34,542 nucleotides of DNA from assembly GCA_023411265.1 (NCBI GenBank), contig JAEYOX010000066.1, forward strand, positions 1 to 34,542. Direction: 5' to 3'. Both the position numbers and the translations under genes were made by a program. Within the stretch, counting starts at the first letter, position 1; each line of letters begins with the position of its first letter. The DNA is from Bacteroidota bacterium. GTDB lineage: Bacteria; Bacteroidota; Bacteroidia; Flavobacteriales; Weeksellaceae. This document shows positions 23,349-31,442 of the stretch, in pieces. The notes beneath the pieces are model-generated. The model ran no database searches and was not told where the DNA came from. It saw nothing but the letters and a program-made list of their open reading frames with translations.

Positions 23349-25238
23349 TTAAACGCTTAGTTGTTGGTAGCTTCTTTTAATAAAGTCTGAAAGGTCTTTC
23401 CCTTTCAGCAGATTTTGTGAAAGTTTTGCAAGATCCAGAGCATGTTTTATTTTGGAAGCTTTTTCTTCTTCATTTTCAGTCTTCAAAAGTTCGGAAGCAA
23501 GTTCACTGTTGGAGTTCACAACCAGATTATACATTTCCGGGAACCCGTTCATCCCGAACATTCCTCCACCGCCAGTTGCCTGCATATCTTTCATTCTGCG
23601 CATAAATTCAGGTTGGGTGATGAGAAAAGGCGTTTCAGAACTGTCCAAATCTTCCAGTTGTACAGTAAAGGTCTTGTCGTTCACGGCTTCTTCAATGCTT
23701 TTCTTCAGCGATTCCTTTTCCGAATCGTTGAGTTTAGAAATAGAAGTATCTTCCTTTTTTATCAGGTTGTTAATGTGGTCGGCATCTACTCGAGCGAAAG
23801 AAATTTTCTCTTTGGAAGTTTCCAGTTTTTGAATAAGATGTGGAACAATGGGTGAATCCAAAAATAAAACTTCATATCCTTTTTCTTTGGCAGATTCAAT
23901 GTAGCTGTGTTGTTCATCAGCATTCGTCGCATACAAAATTACAAAGTTTCCGTTTTTATCCGTTTGTATCGCTTTCTGTTTTTCTTCCAGCTCGTTCCAT
24001 AGATAATAGTGTCCGTCCGTGTTGGGATACAGGGCAAATTTATCTGATTTCTCGTAAAACTTTTCCTCAGAAATCATTCCATATTCAATGACAATCTTAA
24101 TGTCATTCCATTTTTTTTCATAATCTTCGCGGCTTTCGTTGATGAGCGATGCCATTTTATCGGCGACTTTTTTGGTGATATAAGAAGAAATCTTCTTCAC
24201 CGCTCCATCTGCCTGTAAATACGAGCGTGAAACGTTCAACGGAATATCAGGCGAATCGATCACACCCCGAAGCAACATCAGAAAATCGGGAACAATTCCC
24301 TTTACCTCATCTGTTACAAACACCTGATTCTGATATAATTGTATTTTATCTTTCTCAATATTCAGCGAGTTGCTGAGCTTCGGAAAATATAGAATTCCAG
24401 TCATTTTAAAAGGATAATCTACATTCAGATGAATGTTGAAAAGAGGCTCCTCAAACTGCATCGGGTACAGCTCATGATAGAATTTTGTATAATCTTCAGC
24501 CGAGAGTTCGGAAGGAGCTTTGGTCCATGCAGGTATTGGATTATTGATAATATGATCTACCTCAACAGTTTCAGGTTTTGCATCTTCAGCTGCATCTTCG
24601 GGCAGTGGCAAGGTCTCTTTTTTTGTGCCGAACTTAATGGGAACCGGCATAAATTTGTTATACTTGGTGAGCAGTTCCCGAATTCTGAATTCTTCCAGAA
24701 ATTCTTCCGATCCATCAGCAATATGAAGAATTATTTCAGTACCGCGTTCTGTTTTATCGGCTTCTTCCAAGGTAAATTCCGGGCTGCCGTCACAAATCCA
24801 ACGCACCGCAGGCTCATCTTTATAAGATTTGGTAAGAATTTCCACTTTTTCGGCCACCATAAAAGCAGAATAAAATCCAAGACCAAAATGTCCGATAATT
24901 CCTGAATCTTTCGCAGAATCTTTATACTTTTCCAAAAATTCCTCTGCTCCCGAAAAAGCTACCTGATTGATATATTTTTCGACCTCTTCTGCCGTCATCC
25001 CTATTCCCTGATCAATTATATGAAGCGTTCGTCCTTCTTTATTAATCTTAACTTCAATCTGAGGATTTCCATATTCCATGTTGGCTTCACCAATACTAAT
25101 GAGATGTTTCAGTTTCAATGTAGCATCGGTAGCATTGGAAACCAGTTCGCGTAAAAAGATCTCGTGATCGCTGTACAGAAATTTCTTAATCAGTGGAAAA
25201 ATATTATCCACGGATACATTAATATTTCCTTTAGTCAT
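23349..25238 (-). CDS. htpG: Chaperone protein HtpG (Hsp90)
   Basis: A 629-residue bacterial Hsp90. The N-terminal GHKL ATP-binding domain shows ELVSNATDA, DQGIGMT and GHFGLGFYSAFMV, the three nucleotide-contact motifs. The middle domain has YLQADGAVKKISSYI (with the R-S-Y-L catalytic-loop region just before it), and the C-terminal dimerisation domain closes the protein. HtpG helps fold and stabilise client proteins during heat and oxidative stress. The sequence before the gene has no CIRCE-type inverted repeat and no clear TAnnTTTG element, so control by another factor is possible. It is separated from recA by a terminator. Confidence 0.97.
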   Translation of the reverse strand: MTKGNINVSVDNIFPLIKKFLYSDHEIFLRELVSNATDATLKLKHLISIGEANMEYGNPQIEVKINKEGRTLHIIDQGIGMTAEEVEKYINQVAFSGAEEFLEKYKDSAKDSGIIGHFGLGFYSAFMVAEKVEILTKSYKDEPAVRWICDGSPEFTLEEADKTERGTEIILHIADGSEEFLEEFRIRELLTKYNKFMPVPIKFGTKKETLPLPEDAAEDAKPETVEVDHIINNPIPAWTKAPSELSAEDYTKFYHELYPMQFEEPLFNIHLNVDYPFKMTGILYFPKLSNSLNIEKDKIQLYQNQVFVTDEVKGIVPDFLMLLRGVIDSPDIPLNVSRSYLQADGAVKKISSYITKKVADKMASLINESREDYEKKWNDIKIVIEYGMISEEKFYEKSDKFALYPNTDGHYYLWNELEEKQKAIQTDKNGNFVILYATNADEQHSYIESAKEKGYEVLFLDSPIVPHLIQKLETSKEKISFARVDADHINNLIKKEDTSISKLNDSEKESLKKSIEEAVNDKTFTVQLEDLDSSETPFLITQPEFMRRMKDMQATGGGGMFGMNGFPEMYNLVVNSNSELASELLKTENEEEKASKIKHALDLAKLSQNLLKGKDLSDFIKRSYQQLSV

Positions 25239-25375
25239 GTTAATAGGTTTTTAAAATGTTGATGGATGTTTCACAAAAAAAACACCATTTTCAAGAAGGT
25301 GACAGAGTGGCATTTTTCGACAAAAATCCTATGATTCCATCTAGAATTTGCGGTAAAATTTTCATCTTTAATAAT

Positions 25376-25408
25376 AAAAAACTTCGGCGCAGCAGTGCTG
25401 AGCCGAAG
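25376..25408 (-). terminator. Terminator of recA
   Basis: A long hairpin: CTTCGGC (25382-25388) pairs with GCCGAAG (25402-25408), extended by an inner CAGC/GCTG stem after one mismatch. On the minus strand it runs into a T tract. Confidence 0.88.
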
Positions 25409-25433
25409 CCTAAAAAAATTCTATCAGAAAAAA

Positions 25434-26435
25434 TTATTTATTCTTCAGTTCTTCTCTCACTCTGTTTTCGATTTCCTCTGCCAGTTCCGGATTATCTTTC
25501 AGTACATCCTTCACTGCATCGCGGCCCTGCCCAAGTTTGGTTTCATCATAACTGAACCACGATCCGCTTTTTTTCACAATGCCCATTTCCACAGCGGTAT
25601 CCAGAATTTCTCCAGTTTTGGAAACCCCTTCTCCATACATAATATCGAATTCGGCCATTTTGAAAGGAGGTGCCACTTTGTTTTTCACTATTTTCACTTT
25701 CACTCGGCTTCCCACAGCTTCGTCACCTTGTTTGATGGGTGCACTGGCTTTTCTGATGTCAATGCGCACCGAAGCATAAAATTTCAAAGCATTACCTCCC
25801 GTGGTCGTTTCAGGATTACCAAACATCACCCCGATTTTTTCACGAAGTTGATTAATGAAAATCACGGTACATTTAGTTCTGGAAATTGTAGCGGTCAGTT
25901 TTCTTAAAGCCTGGGACATCAACCGGGCATGAAGTCCCATTTTAGAATCTCCCATTTCGCCTTCTATTTCTGCTTTCGGTGTCAGCGCTGCCACAGAGTC
26001 GATCACGACAATATCTATTGCTCCGGAACGAATTAAATTATCGGCGATTTCTAAAGCCTGTTCTCCGTTATCGGGCTGGGAAATGATCAGATCATCCAGA
26101 TTGATTCCCAATTTAGCAGCATAGTGTCTGTCAAAAGCATGTTCAGCATCAATAAAAGCCGCAATTCCACCCTGCTTCTGAGCCTCGGCAATGGCATGCA
26201 GCGTTAAAGTCGTTTTACCTGAAGATTCGGGACCATAAATTTCAATCACTCTTCCTTTCGGGTAACCGCCAACTCCCAAGGCGATATCCAAACCTAAAGA
26301 ACCGGATGGTATTACTTCTATGGAAGTATCTACCGACTCGTCACCAAGAGTCATTACGGTACCTTTCCCGTAGGTTTTATCTAGTTTTTCAAGCACTAAT
26401 GCGAGCGCTTTCTTTTTATCGTCTGCTGTACTCAT
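25434..26435 (-). CDS. recA: Recombinase RecA
   Basis: RecA forms filaments on single-stranded DNA, catalyses strand exchange and triggers the SOS response. The 333-residue protein has Walker A GPESSGKT (68-75), DAEHAFD, VIDSVAALTP and FINQLREKIGVMFGNPETTTGG, which contains the L2 DNA-binding loop. The C-terminal domain follows with a moderately acidic end (LAEEIENRVREELKNK). Length and motifs are normal. A TATTTTTG element lies 16 bases upstream of the start. I saw no obvious LexA-type palindrome in the short region between this gene and the oxygenase gene. It is followed by a strong terminator. Confidence 0.98.
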   Translation of the reverse strand: MSTADDKKKALALVLEKLDKTYGKGTVMTLGDESVDTSIEVIPSGSLGLDIALGVGGYPKGRVIEIYGPESSGKTTLTLHAIAEAQKQGGIAAFIDAEHAFDRHYAAKLGINLDDLIISQPDNGEQALEIADNLIRSGAIDIVVIDSVAALTPKAEIEGEMGDSKMGLHARLMSQALRKLTATISRTKCTVIFINQLREKIGVMFGNPETTTGGNALKFYASVRIDIRKASAPIKQGDEAVGSRVKVKIVKNKVAPPFKMAEFDIMYGEGVSKTGEILDTAVEMGIVKKSGSWFSYDETKLGQGRDAVKDVLKDNPELAEEIENRVREELKNK

Positions 26436-26451
26436 TCTTATTTTATTTTTT

Positions 26452-26459
26452 CAAAAATA
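26452..26459 (-). promoter_or_regulatory. -7 promoter element of recA
   Basis: On the minus strand this reads TATTTTTG, an exact TAnnTTTG match, 16 bases before the ATG at 26435. Confidence 0.5.
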
Positions 26460-26516
26460 CGGAAAATTAAAAAGTAAATATTATTAATTTAAGATATTTT
26501 TTCGCAACGCCTTTGA

Positions 26517-27722
26517 TCAATAATGAAAATCTTTCGGAGCGTGTTTTATATAGTCATCTAACACCTTCATCTGTTCTTTATTTCCGAGAGTCACCAGTTT
26601 TTGATAGCCTTCCGGTGTATGTATTTTCCATATTTTTTCGGAAATCCTGTTCGCCTGAATGATCATTTTCGGAAACAAGGCAGGAAAAGTAACTTCTGGT
26701 ATTTTCAATCTTTCGTTCAATTCTCTGTCCAGCAAAAACCAATTCATACTCTGGTGAAGCGTAAGCAACAATTTTCTTTGAAATTTAAATTTATAAATCG
26801 TATTAGTAAGATTTTCGTCTAATAAAGCCCGCGACAACTGCACGGAATCTTCATCCGCTTTGTCCTGAAGTGCACTCCATAAATATAGTTGCTCCACTGC
26901 TTGTTGCTTGTTTTCCGGAAGGTATTCCGGCGGAATTCCTAACAGGTAGCCGATATATTTCCACAGGTGGAAAACACCTTTTTCCTCTTCGTCGGAGATT
27001 TTTATACCCAGTTTCTTCAGTCCTTGCATAAAAACCAGTGAAAATCCCGTATAAGTAGCGATCATGTCCCAGGTATTGATGGGTTCGCCCCATTCTTCAT
27101 GATTCCAGTTTTTCACTTTGTTCCTTATACTCAGCCGGGCGTAGGAATGCATCAGCCGGGTTCTTACAATCAGCTGGTACGCCTCCGAATTCACTTTCAA
27201 TGCGTTTTCCCGTGTCACATGAACCCAGAATTCCAAGGTATCTTTTAAACGTTTTACTGCTCCTTTTTTCAACGCTCCTGTGAAAATAAGAGGTTTGTTA
27301 AGATAAGCAAAATCGTAACCACCCATCAAGGTGAAATCACGGAGAATAATTAAAGCGTTCGTTCCGGTGCGCATGTTGAACCTGGCGCCAATGTTGGCCA
27401 GCTTGGGATCCAACCATTCCGGAATGTGCTGCATTTGGAAAAACATTTTCTTCAGGCTTTGCGGTATTTCGTCATTTTGCGACACCGGATTTTGGGAATA
27501 CTTCTGTACCAACGCACTGGCTTCGTGATACGGCAATTTCAGATAAGTATCTCTCACCACTTGGTCCGCCAAAGCATCTACTTCGTAATATAAATGAGAA
27601 AATTTATCAAATTTTTGAATATCAACTGAGACGCCCGCCATATCCAGAAGTTCCTTTCCGTTTCCGGAATTCCAGAAAGTTTGGAAATGCGGGCTGTTAT
27701 AATACTTTGGTTGAACTTTCAT
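26517..27722 (-). CDS. MpaB/Lcp-like haem oxygenase (DUF2236)
   Basis: A 401-residue protein of the DUF2236 family, which includes the latex-clearing protein Lcp and fungal MpaB, enzymes that cleave isoprenoid double bonds to carbonyl products. The haem-pocket pattern is present: R158-x-x-x-T162 in KRLKDTLEFW, and H192 in RTRLMHSYARL. These have the same spacing as Arg164, Thr168 and His198 that I recall for Streptomyces LcpK30, where the histidine is the haem ligand. The family segments PINTWDMIATYTGFS and LWKYIGYLLGIPPEYLP follow. There is no signal peptide, unlike secreted Lcp, so the substrate should be intracellular. An aldehyde dehydrogenase gene lies 68 bases upstream on the same strand. 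The actual substrate is unknown. Confidence 0.85.
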   Translation of the reverse strand: MKVQPKYYNSPHFQTFWNSGNGKELLDMAGVSVDIQKFDKFSHLYYEVDALADQVVRDTYLKLPYHEASALVQKYSQNPVSQNDEIPQSLKKMFFQMQHIPEWLDPKLANIGARFNMRTGTNALIILRDFTLMGGYDFAYLNKPLIFTGALKKGAVKRLKDTLEFWVHVTRENALKVNSEAYQLIVRTRLMHSYARLSIRNKVKNWNHEEWGEPINTWDMIATYTGFSLVFMQGLKKLGIKISDEEEKGVFHLWKYIGYLLGIPPEYLPENKQQAVEQLYLWSALQDKADEDSVQLSRALLDENLTNTIYKFKFQRKLLLTLHQSMNWFLLDRELNERLKIPEVTFPALFPKMIIQANRISEKIWKIHTPEGYQKLVTLGNKEQMKVLDDYIKHAPKDFHY

Positions 27723-27790
27723 GCACTTTCTGGGGACAAAAATTAAACCATATCAGGACAACTGGAGAAGAATTCCAGAAATTCAGGAAT

Positions 27791-29086
27791 TTATATTTCT
27801 CCAATAATTGACTTCATTACTGTAAATTCACGCAATGCATAAAGCGAAAGTTCAACGCCATAACCTGAATTTTTTCTGCCTCCGAATGGCATTCTCCAGT
27901 CGGAACGGAAATTCTGATTGATGGCCACACTCCCACTTTCCAGCTGAGTCGCAAAAAGCATCGCTTTCTCTCTGTCTTTGGTATATACAGCATTGGCAAG
28001 GCCAAACATCGTATCATTGGCGATTCTCAATGCATCTTCATCATTTTCAGCTTTAAAAACCATTCCCAACGGACCGAATAATTCTTCCTCCAACACAGGA
28101 TTTCCGGCATTCATTTCTATCAAACCCGGTTCAAAAGCCATCTCACCTACTCTTTTCAATGGCAACAAAATTCTGGCACCTTTCCCGATCGCTTTTTGAT
28201 ATTGCATTTCCAATTCGGAAGCGAGATCTTCCCTCGCCATAGATCCCAAAACAGTTTCCGGATCCTCAGGATTCCCAGGAAAGTATTTTTGATATTCTAC
28301 TATAAACTTTGACAGAAATTCGTCATATATTTTATGGTGAATAATGAAACGCTTTCCTGCAACACATGTTTGTCCGCAATTCTGCAGCCTTGCGGAGGCA
28401 GCATCCTCAGCGGCTTTATTCAGGTCTGCGTCTGCCAGTACAATGAAGGCATCGCTGCCGCCCAGTTCGAGCACACATTTTTTCAGATTTTGTCCTGCAA
28501 CGGCGGCCACTTTTCTTCCAGCGGCTTCACTTCCTGTGAGTGATACCGCTTTAATTTCCGGACAAGCAATCATCTCTTCTATATCCGAATGTGAAGCTTT
28601 CGCATGAGTAAAAACACCGGCGGGAAAACCAGATTCTTCAAAAAGACGCTGAAGTGTATCGCCTGTTTCCAAGCAAATAGAAGCATGTTTTAAAATCACC
28701 ACATTTCCTGAAAGTATTGCCGGAACAGCAAATCTGAGCGCTTGCCAGAAAGGGTAGTTCCACGGCATAATACCGAGAATAACGCCCATCGGTTCATAAT
28801 GAATTTCTGAAATAAAATGTTCTGTTTGTACTTTCTCTGTCTTCAGAATATCTTTTGCCTTTGCATAATATGCGCACATTCCAGCGCTTTTTTGAATCTC
28901 CGAAACAGCCTGCGAAATGGGTTTATTCATTTCGCGAGTGATAATTTGCGCAAATTTCTCTTTATTATCCAAAAGATTTTCTGAAAGAACCGTTAAAAGT
29001 TTTTGTCTTTCCTGAACCGTTGTTTTCTTCCACTCCATGAATGCTTTCTGTGAATTGCTCAGGGTATTCTGTAGGTTATTTTCCAT
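27791..29086 (-). CDS. NAD(P)-dependent aldehyde dehydrogenase, succinate-semialdehyde type (Sad/GabD-like)
   Basis: A 431-residue aldehyde dehydrogenase, slightly shorter than the usual 450-480. Catalytic residues are all present: N110 in MPWNYPFW, K133 in ILKHAS, E207 in LELGGSD and the nucleophile C241 in NCGQTCVAGKRF. The LELGGSDAFIVL segment and overall compactness resemble E. coli Sad (YneI), which oxidises succinate semialdehyde. The true aldehyde could be different: the next gene on the strand encodes an Lcp-like oxygenase whose products would be aldehydes or ketones. A TAATTTTA sequence just upstream could be its -7 element. The hut terminator separates it from hutG, so it is not part of the histidine operon. 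Confidence 0.92.
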   Translation of the reverse strand: MENNLQNTLSNSQKAFMEWKKTTVQERQKLLTVLSENLLDNKEKFAQIITREMNKPISQAVSEIQKSAGMCAYYAKAKDILKTEKVQTEHFISEIHYEPMGVILGIMPWNYPFWQALRFAVPAILSGNVVILKHASICLETGDTLQRLFEESGFPAGVFTHAKASHSDIEEMIACPEIKAVSLTGSEAAGRKVAAVAGQNLKKCVLELGGSDAFIVLADADLNKAAEDAASARLQNCGQTCVAGKRFIIHHKIYDEFLSKFIVEYQKYFPGNPEDPETVLGSMAREDLASELEMQYQKAIGKGARILLPLKRVGEMAFEPGLIEMNAGNPVLEEELFGPLGMVFKAENDEDALRIANDTMFGLANAVYTKDREKAMLFATQLESGSVAINQNFRSDWRMPFGGRKNSGYGVELSLYALREFTVMKSIIGEI

Positions 29087-29100
29087 AATGTAAAATTACT

Positions 29101-29124
29101 AAAAAAAGCATTCTTCCTGAATGC
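29101..29124 (-). terminator. Terminator of the hutI-hutG operon
   Basis: AGCATTC (29106-29112) pairs with GAATGCT (29118-29124) around a TTCCT loop. On the minus strand it continues into a T run (A at 29101-29106 on the plus strand). Confidence 0.85.
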
Positions 29125-29161
29125 TCATTATTTATTGAATAACAGATTACTATTGACGGAG

Positions 29162-30079
29162 TCAATTTTTGTCGCTGTACATGAGCCATTCGTTAACCAA
29201 ACTGGCTGCCAGACGAGCCGTTTTTTCAGCCACATCAAAATCGGGATTTACTTCTGCCACATCCAGAGCGATCAATTTTTCATTTCTCAGAATATGACGG
29301 TACCAAAACATAAAAACCGGATCAGCAAAAATCCCGTTGTACGCTGTTGCCGAAACACCGGGAGCCACAGCTGCATTGAATACATCCATACAAACGGTGA
29401 GATACAACAAATCGATTTCTTCGGAAATACGGTCTATTTGTTCATAGATGAAAGGAAGGTTTTCAAAAAAAAGTTCTTCAGCCAGAATATATTTCATCCC
29501 GAATTTGTGTGCTGTATCAAACAGTTTCAGGGTATTTGAATTTCTTTGAATACCAATATGCAACGAGTGGATTTTTCCTTCTTGTGCTATCTGCCAAAAC
29601 CCTGTTCCTGATGTAGGTCCGACGCTCTCTTCCGGCATACGGTTGTCGAAATGGGCATCTATATTAATAATTCCGATTTTCTTTCCGGGAAATGCTTTTT
29701 GCAATCCGCTGTAATGGGCAAAAGTAACTTCATGACCACCGCCAAAGACCAAAGATTTTGCACCTTTCAGGAAAACTTCAGCAACGGCATCGCCAAGATG
29801 AGCTTGTGCAGATTCCAAATCTTCATTTTCACAAGAAATATTTCCAAAATCCTTCAGCACTATATCTGCCTGAACTACCGGGAAATTAGCCATGTTTCTA
29901 CGAATAACATCTGGCGCAGCCTTTGCGCCGGTCCTGCCTTTATTTCTTCTCACTCCTTCATCCACAGCGAATCCGTGCAGCACAAAGTCTCCTGGCGAAA
30001 TTTCTCTATCAGAATTGACAACTTGAAACAGCCTTCGATGCAGAGCATCATCTCCGTCATATCTTCCGGTCCAGATCAT
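29162..30079 (-). CDS. hutG: Formimidoylglutamase, arginase family
   Basis: HutG splits N-formimino-L-glutamate to glutamate and formamide, the last step of histidine breakdown. I choose the ATG at 30079 (305 residues, MIWTGRYDGDD); the frame runs on to 30175, but the extra part lies within hutI and has no family character. Arginase-type metal motifs are present: GGGHEVTF (H116) and NIDAHFDNR (D141, H143, D145). In the last metal motif the first Asp of the usual D-x-D is Cys: YLTVCMDVFNAAVAPGVSA, with C230 and D232. The gene overlaps hutI by 23 bases, so both are in one transcript. The name rests on the family and on hutI next door. Enzyme activity with Cys230 should be regarded as probable, not proven. 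Confidence 0.88.
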   Translation of the reverse strand: MIWTGRYDGDDALHRRLFQVVNSDREISPGDFVLHGFAVDEGVRRNKGRTGAKAAPDVIRRNMANFPVVQADIVLKDFGNISCENEDLESAQAHLGDAVAEVFLKGAKSLVFGGGHEVTFAHYSGLQKAFPGKKIGIINIDAHFDNRMPEESVGPTSGTGFWQIAQEGKIHSLHIGIQRNSNTLKLFDTAHKFGMKYILAEELFFENLPFIYEQIDRISEEIDLLYLTVCMDVFNAAVAPGVSATAYNGIFADPVFMFWYRHILRNEKLIALDVAEVNPDFDVAEKTARLAASLVNEWLMYSDKN

Positions 30080-31322
30080 GATCAATTTTTTTTCCGTTAA
30101 TATAAACAGAACATGGCGAAAGACTTCCCTGCATGTATAAAATATTCTGATAATTGTCTGTTTTGTATGCCACAAAATCTGCTTTTTTTCCCGAAACTAT
30201 TTTTCCGCGATCTTCCAGACCGAGTGCATGTGCGGCCCTGAAGGTAATTCCTGCCAACACTTCGGCTGTGGAAAGTTTTTCATAGGTTGCCAGAATACTG
30301 GCCTGTGTGATTAAATTTCCCATGGGTGCCGATCCCGGATTCCAGTCGCTGGCAATAGCAACTATAGCTCCGGCATCCAGCAGCTTTCTTACGGGTGTAA
30401 AAGGCTCTCCCAATCCGATACTTGCTCCGGGAAGTGCAACCGCTACTGTATCCGACGCTGCGAGAAAAGCGATATCTTCGTCCACAGTGGCTTCAAGATG
30501 ATCGGCGGACTTGGCTTCTACTTCCACAGCAACTCTTGAACTCCCGGGCGTGAACTGATCTGCGTGTACGGTAATATCAAAACCAAGAACTTTAGCTGTT
30601 TCTAAGAAGACTTTACTTTCTTCCGGTTGAAATGCAGATTTTTCAATAAAAATATCTACTCTGCGGGAAAGCCCTTCTTCTTTCACTTTTGGCAAAATTT
30701 CTTCCAGAACATAATCCAGATACGTACTGTTCTCCTCAGCTTTTGTAAAATCTTTAGGTTTCATATGCGCGGCAAGACACGTCGGAATGAGCGTAGCAGG
30801 TGTTAAAGCCTGAGCCTGACGAATTACACGCAGCATCTTTAATTCCTGCATTTCGTTCAATCCGTATCCTGATTTTATTTCGATTGTCGTAATTCCCAAA
30901 GCTGTAAGGAAATTTATCCGCAAGAGAAGCCGTTCCAGCAATTCTACTTCTTTTGCGTTTCTAGTGTGCTCCACCGAACTCCAGATTCCGCCACCAGCTG
31001 CTGCGATTTCAAGATAAGTTTTTCCTGCATTGCGCATGGCAAAATCATGAGCACGATTTCCGCCAAAACAAATATGCGTGTGACAATCGGTGAAAGCAGG
31101 TAATAAAATTACATCTTCATCAATAATTTCAATTTCATTTTCATGATTTTCTTTCAGAAAAATTTCTTTTAATTCTTCAAAATTTCCGACATCTACAATA
31201 ACATTATCATCAATCAAAACACCTCCGTTTTCAATGACTTGAAGCTGTTCATCACTTATTTTTCCACGAAGCGGAAGATCAGCAAGAGTGACGATTTGCC
31301 TAAAAGGTCCAATTAATTTCAT
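30057..31322 (-). CDS. hutI: Imidazolonepropionase
   Basis: HutI opens the ring of 4-imidazolone-5-propanoate to give N-formimino-L-glutamate in histidine catabolism. The 421-residue amidohydrolase has the metal site FTDCHTHICFGG (H-x-H), then HADQFTP, SADHLEAT and ASDWNPGSAPMGNL (catalytic Asp), and ESG-type substrate strings such as EIKSGYGL. Length and order are normal for the family. The start ATG at 31322 lies right behind a promoter with TTG, 20 bases and TATATTTA, so the transcript may begin at the start codon. hutG follows with a 23-base overlap. hutH and hutU are not in this window. Confidence 0.96.
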   Translation of the reverse strand: MKLIGPFRQIVTLADLPLRGKISDEQLQVIENGGVLIDDNVIVDVGNFEELKEIFLKENHENEIEIIDEDVILLPAFTDCHTHICFGGNRAHDFAMRNAGKTYLEIAAAGGGIWSSVEHTRNAKEVELLERLLLRINFLTALGITTIEIKSGYGLNEMQELKMLRVIRQAQALTPATLIPTCLAAHMKPKDFTKAEENSTYLDYVLEEILPKVKEEGLSRRVDIFIEKSAFQPEESKVFLETAKVLGFDITVHADQFTPGSSRVAVEVEAKSADHLEATVDEDIAFLAASDTVAVALPGASIGLGEPFTPVRKLLDAGAIVAIASDWNPGSAPMGNLITQASILATYEKLSTAEVLAGITFRAAHALGLEDRGKIVSGKKADFVAYKTDNYQNILYMQGSLSPCSVYINGKKIDHDLDRKI

Positions 31323-31326
31323 CAGG

Positions 31327-31357
31327 TAAATATAGACATTCGGCTATGAAATGACAA
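31327..31357 (-). promoter_or_regulatory. Promoter of hutI, leaderless arrangement
   Basis: On the minus strand TTG (31355-31357), a 20-base spacer and TATATTTA (31327-31334, last base differs from TAnnTTTG) end 4 bases before the hutI ATG. Confidence 0.55.
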
Positions 31358-31389
31358 GAAGTGATGAATGAAAAAGATGTCTTGTTTTT

Positions 31390-31419
31390 TTGCTTTTCAT
31401 TTTAAAAATTTTACCTTTG
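31390..31419 (+). promoter_or_regulatory. Promoter of ruvB
   Basis: TTG (31390-31392), a 19-base spacer and TACCTTTG (31412-31419) form a full consensus promoter, with the ATG 23 bases further on. Confidence 0.75.
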
Positions 31420-31442
31420 GTAGCTACTGAAAACGAAAAGAA

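Noticed and set aside
24429..24905. Plus-strand open frame of 158 residues opposite htpG
   Set aside because: It is a shadow of the conserved htpG sequence with Phe/Arg/Ser-rich nonsense composition and no start signals.
25239..25375. CIRCE element or other heat-shock operator upstream of htpG
   Set aside because: No inverted repeat of the CIRCE type (TTAGCACTC and its mirror) could be found, and no exact TAnnTTTG element is visible there.
29651..30100. Plus-strand open frame of 149 residues opposite hutG
   Set aside because: hutG and hutI motifs occupy the other strand; this frame has no family character.
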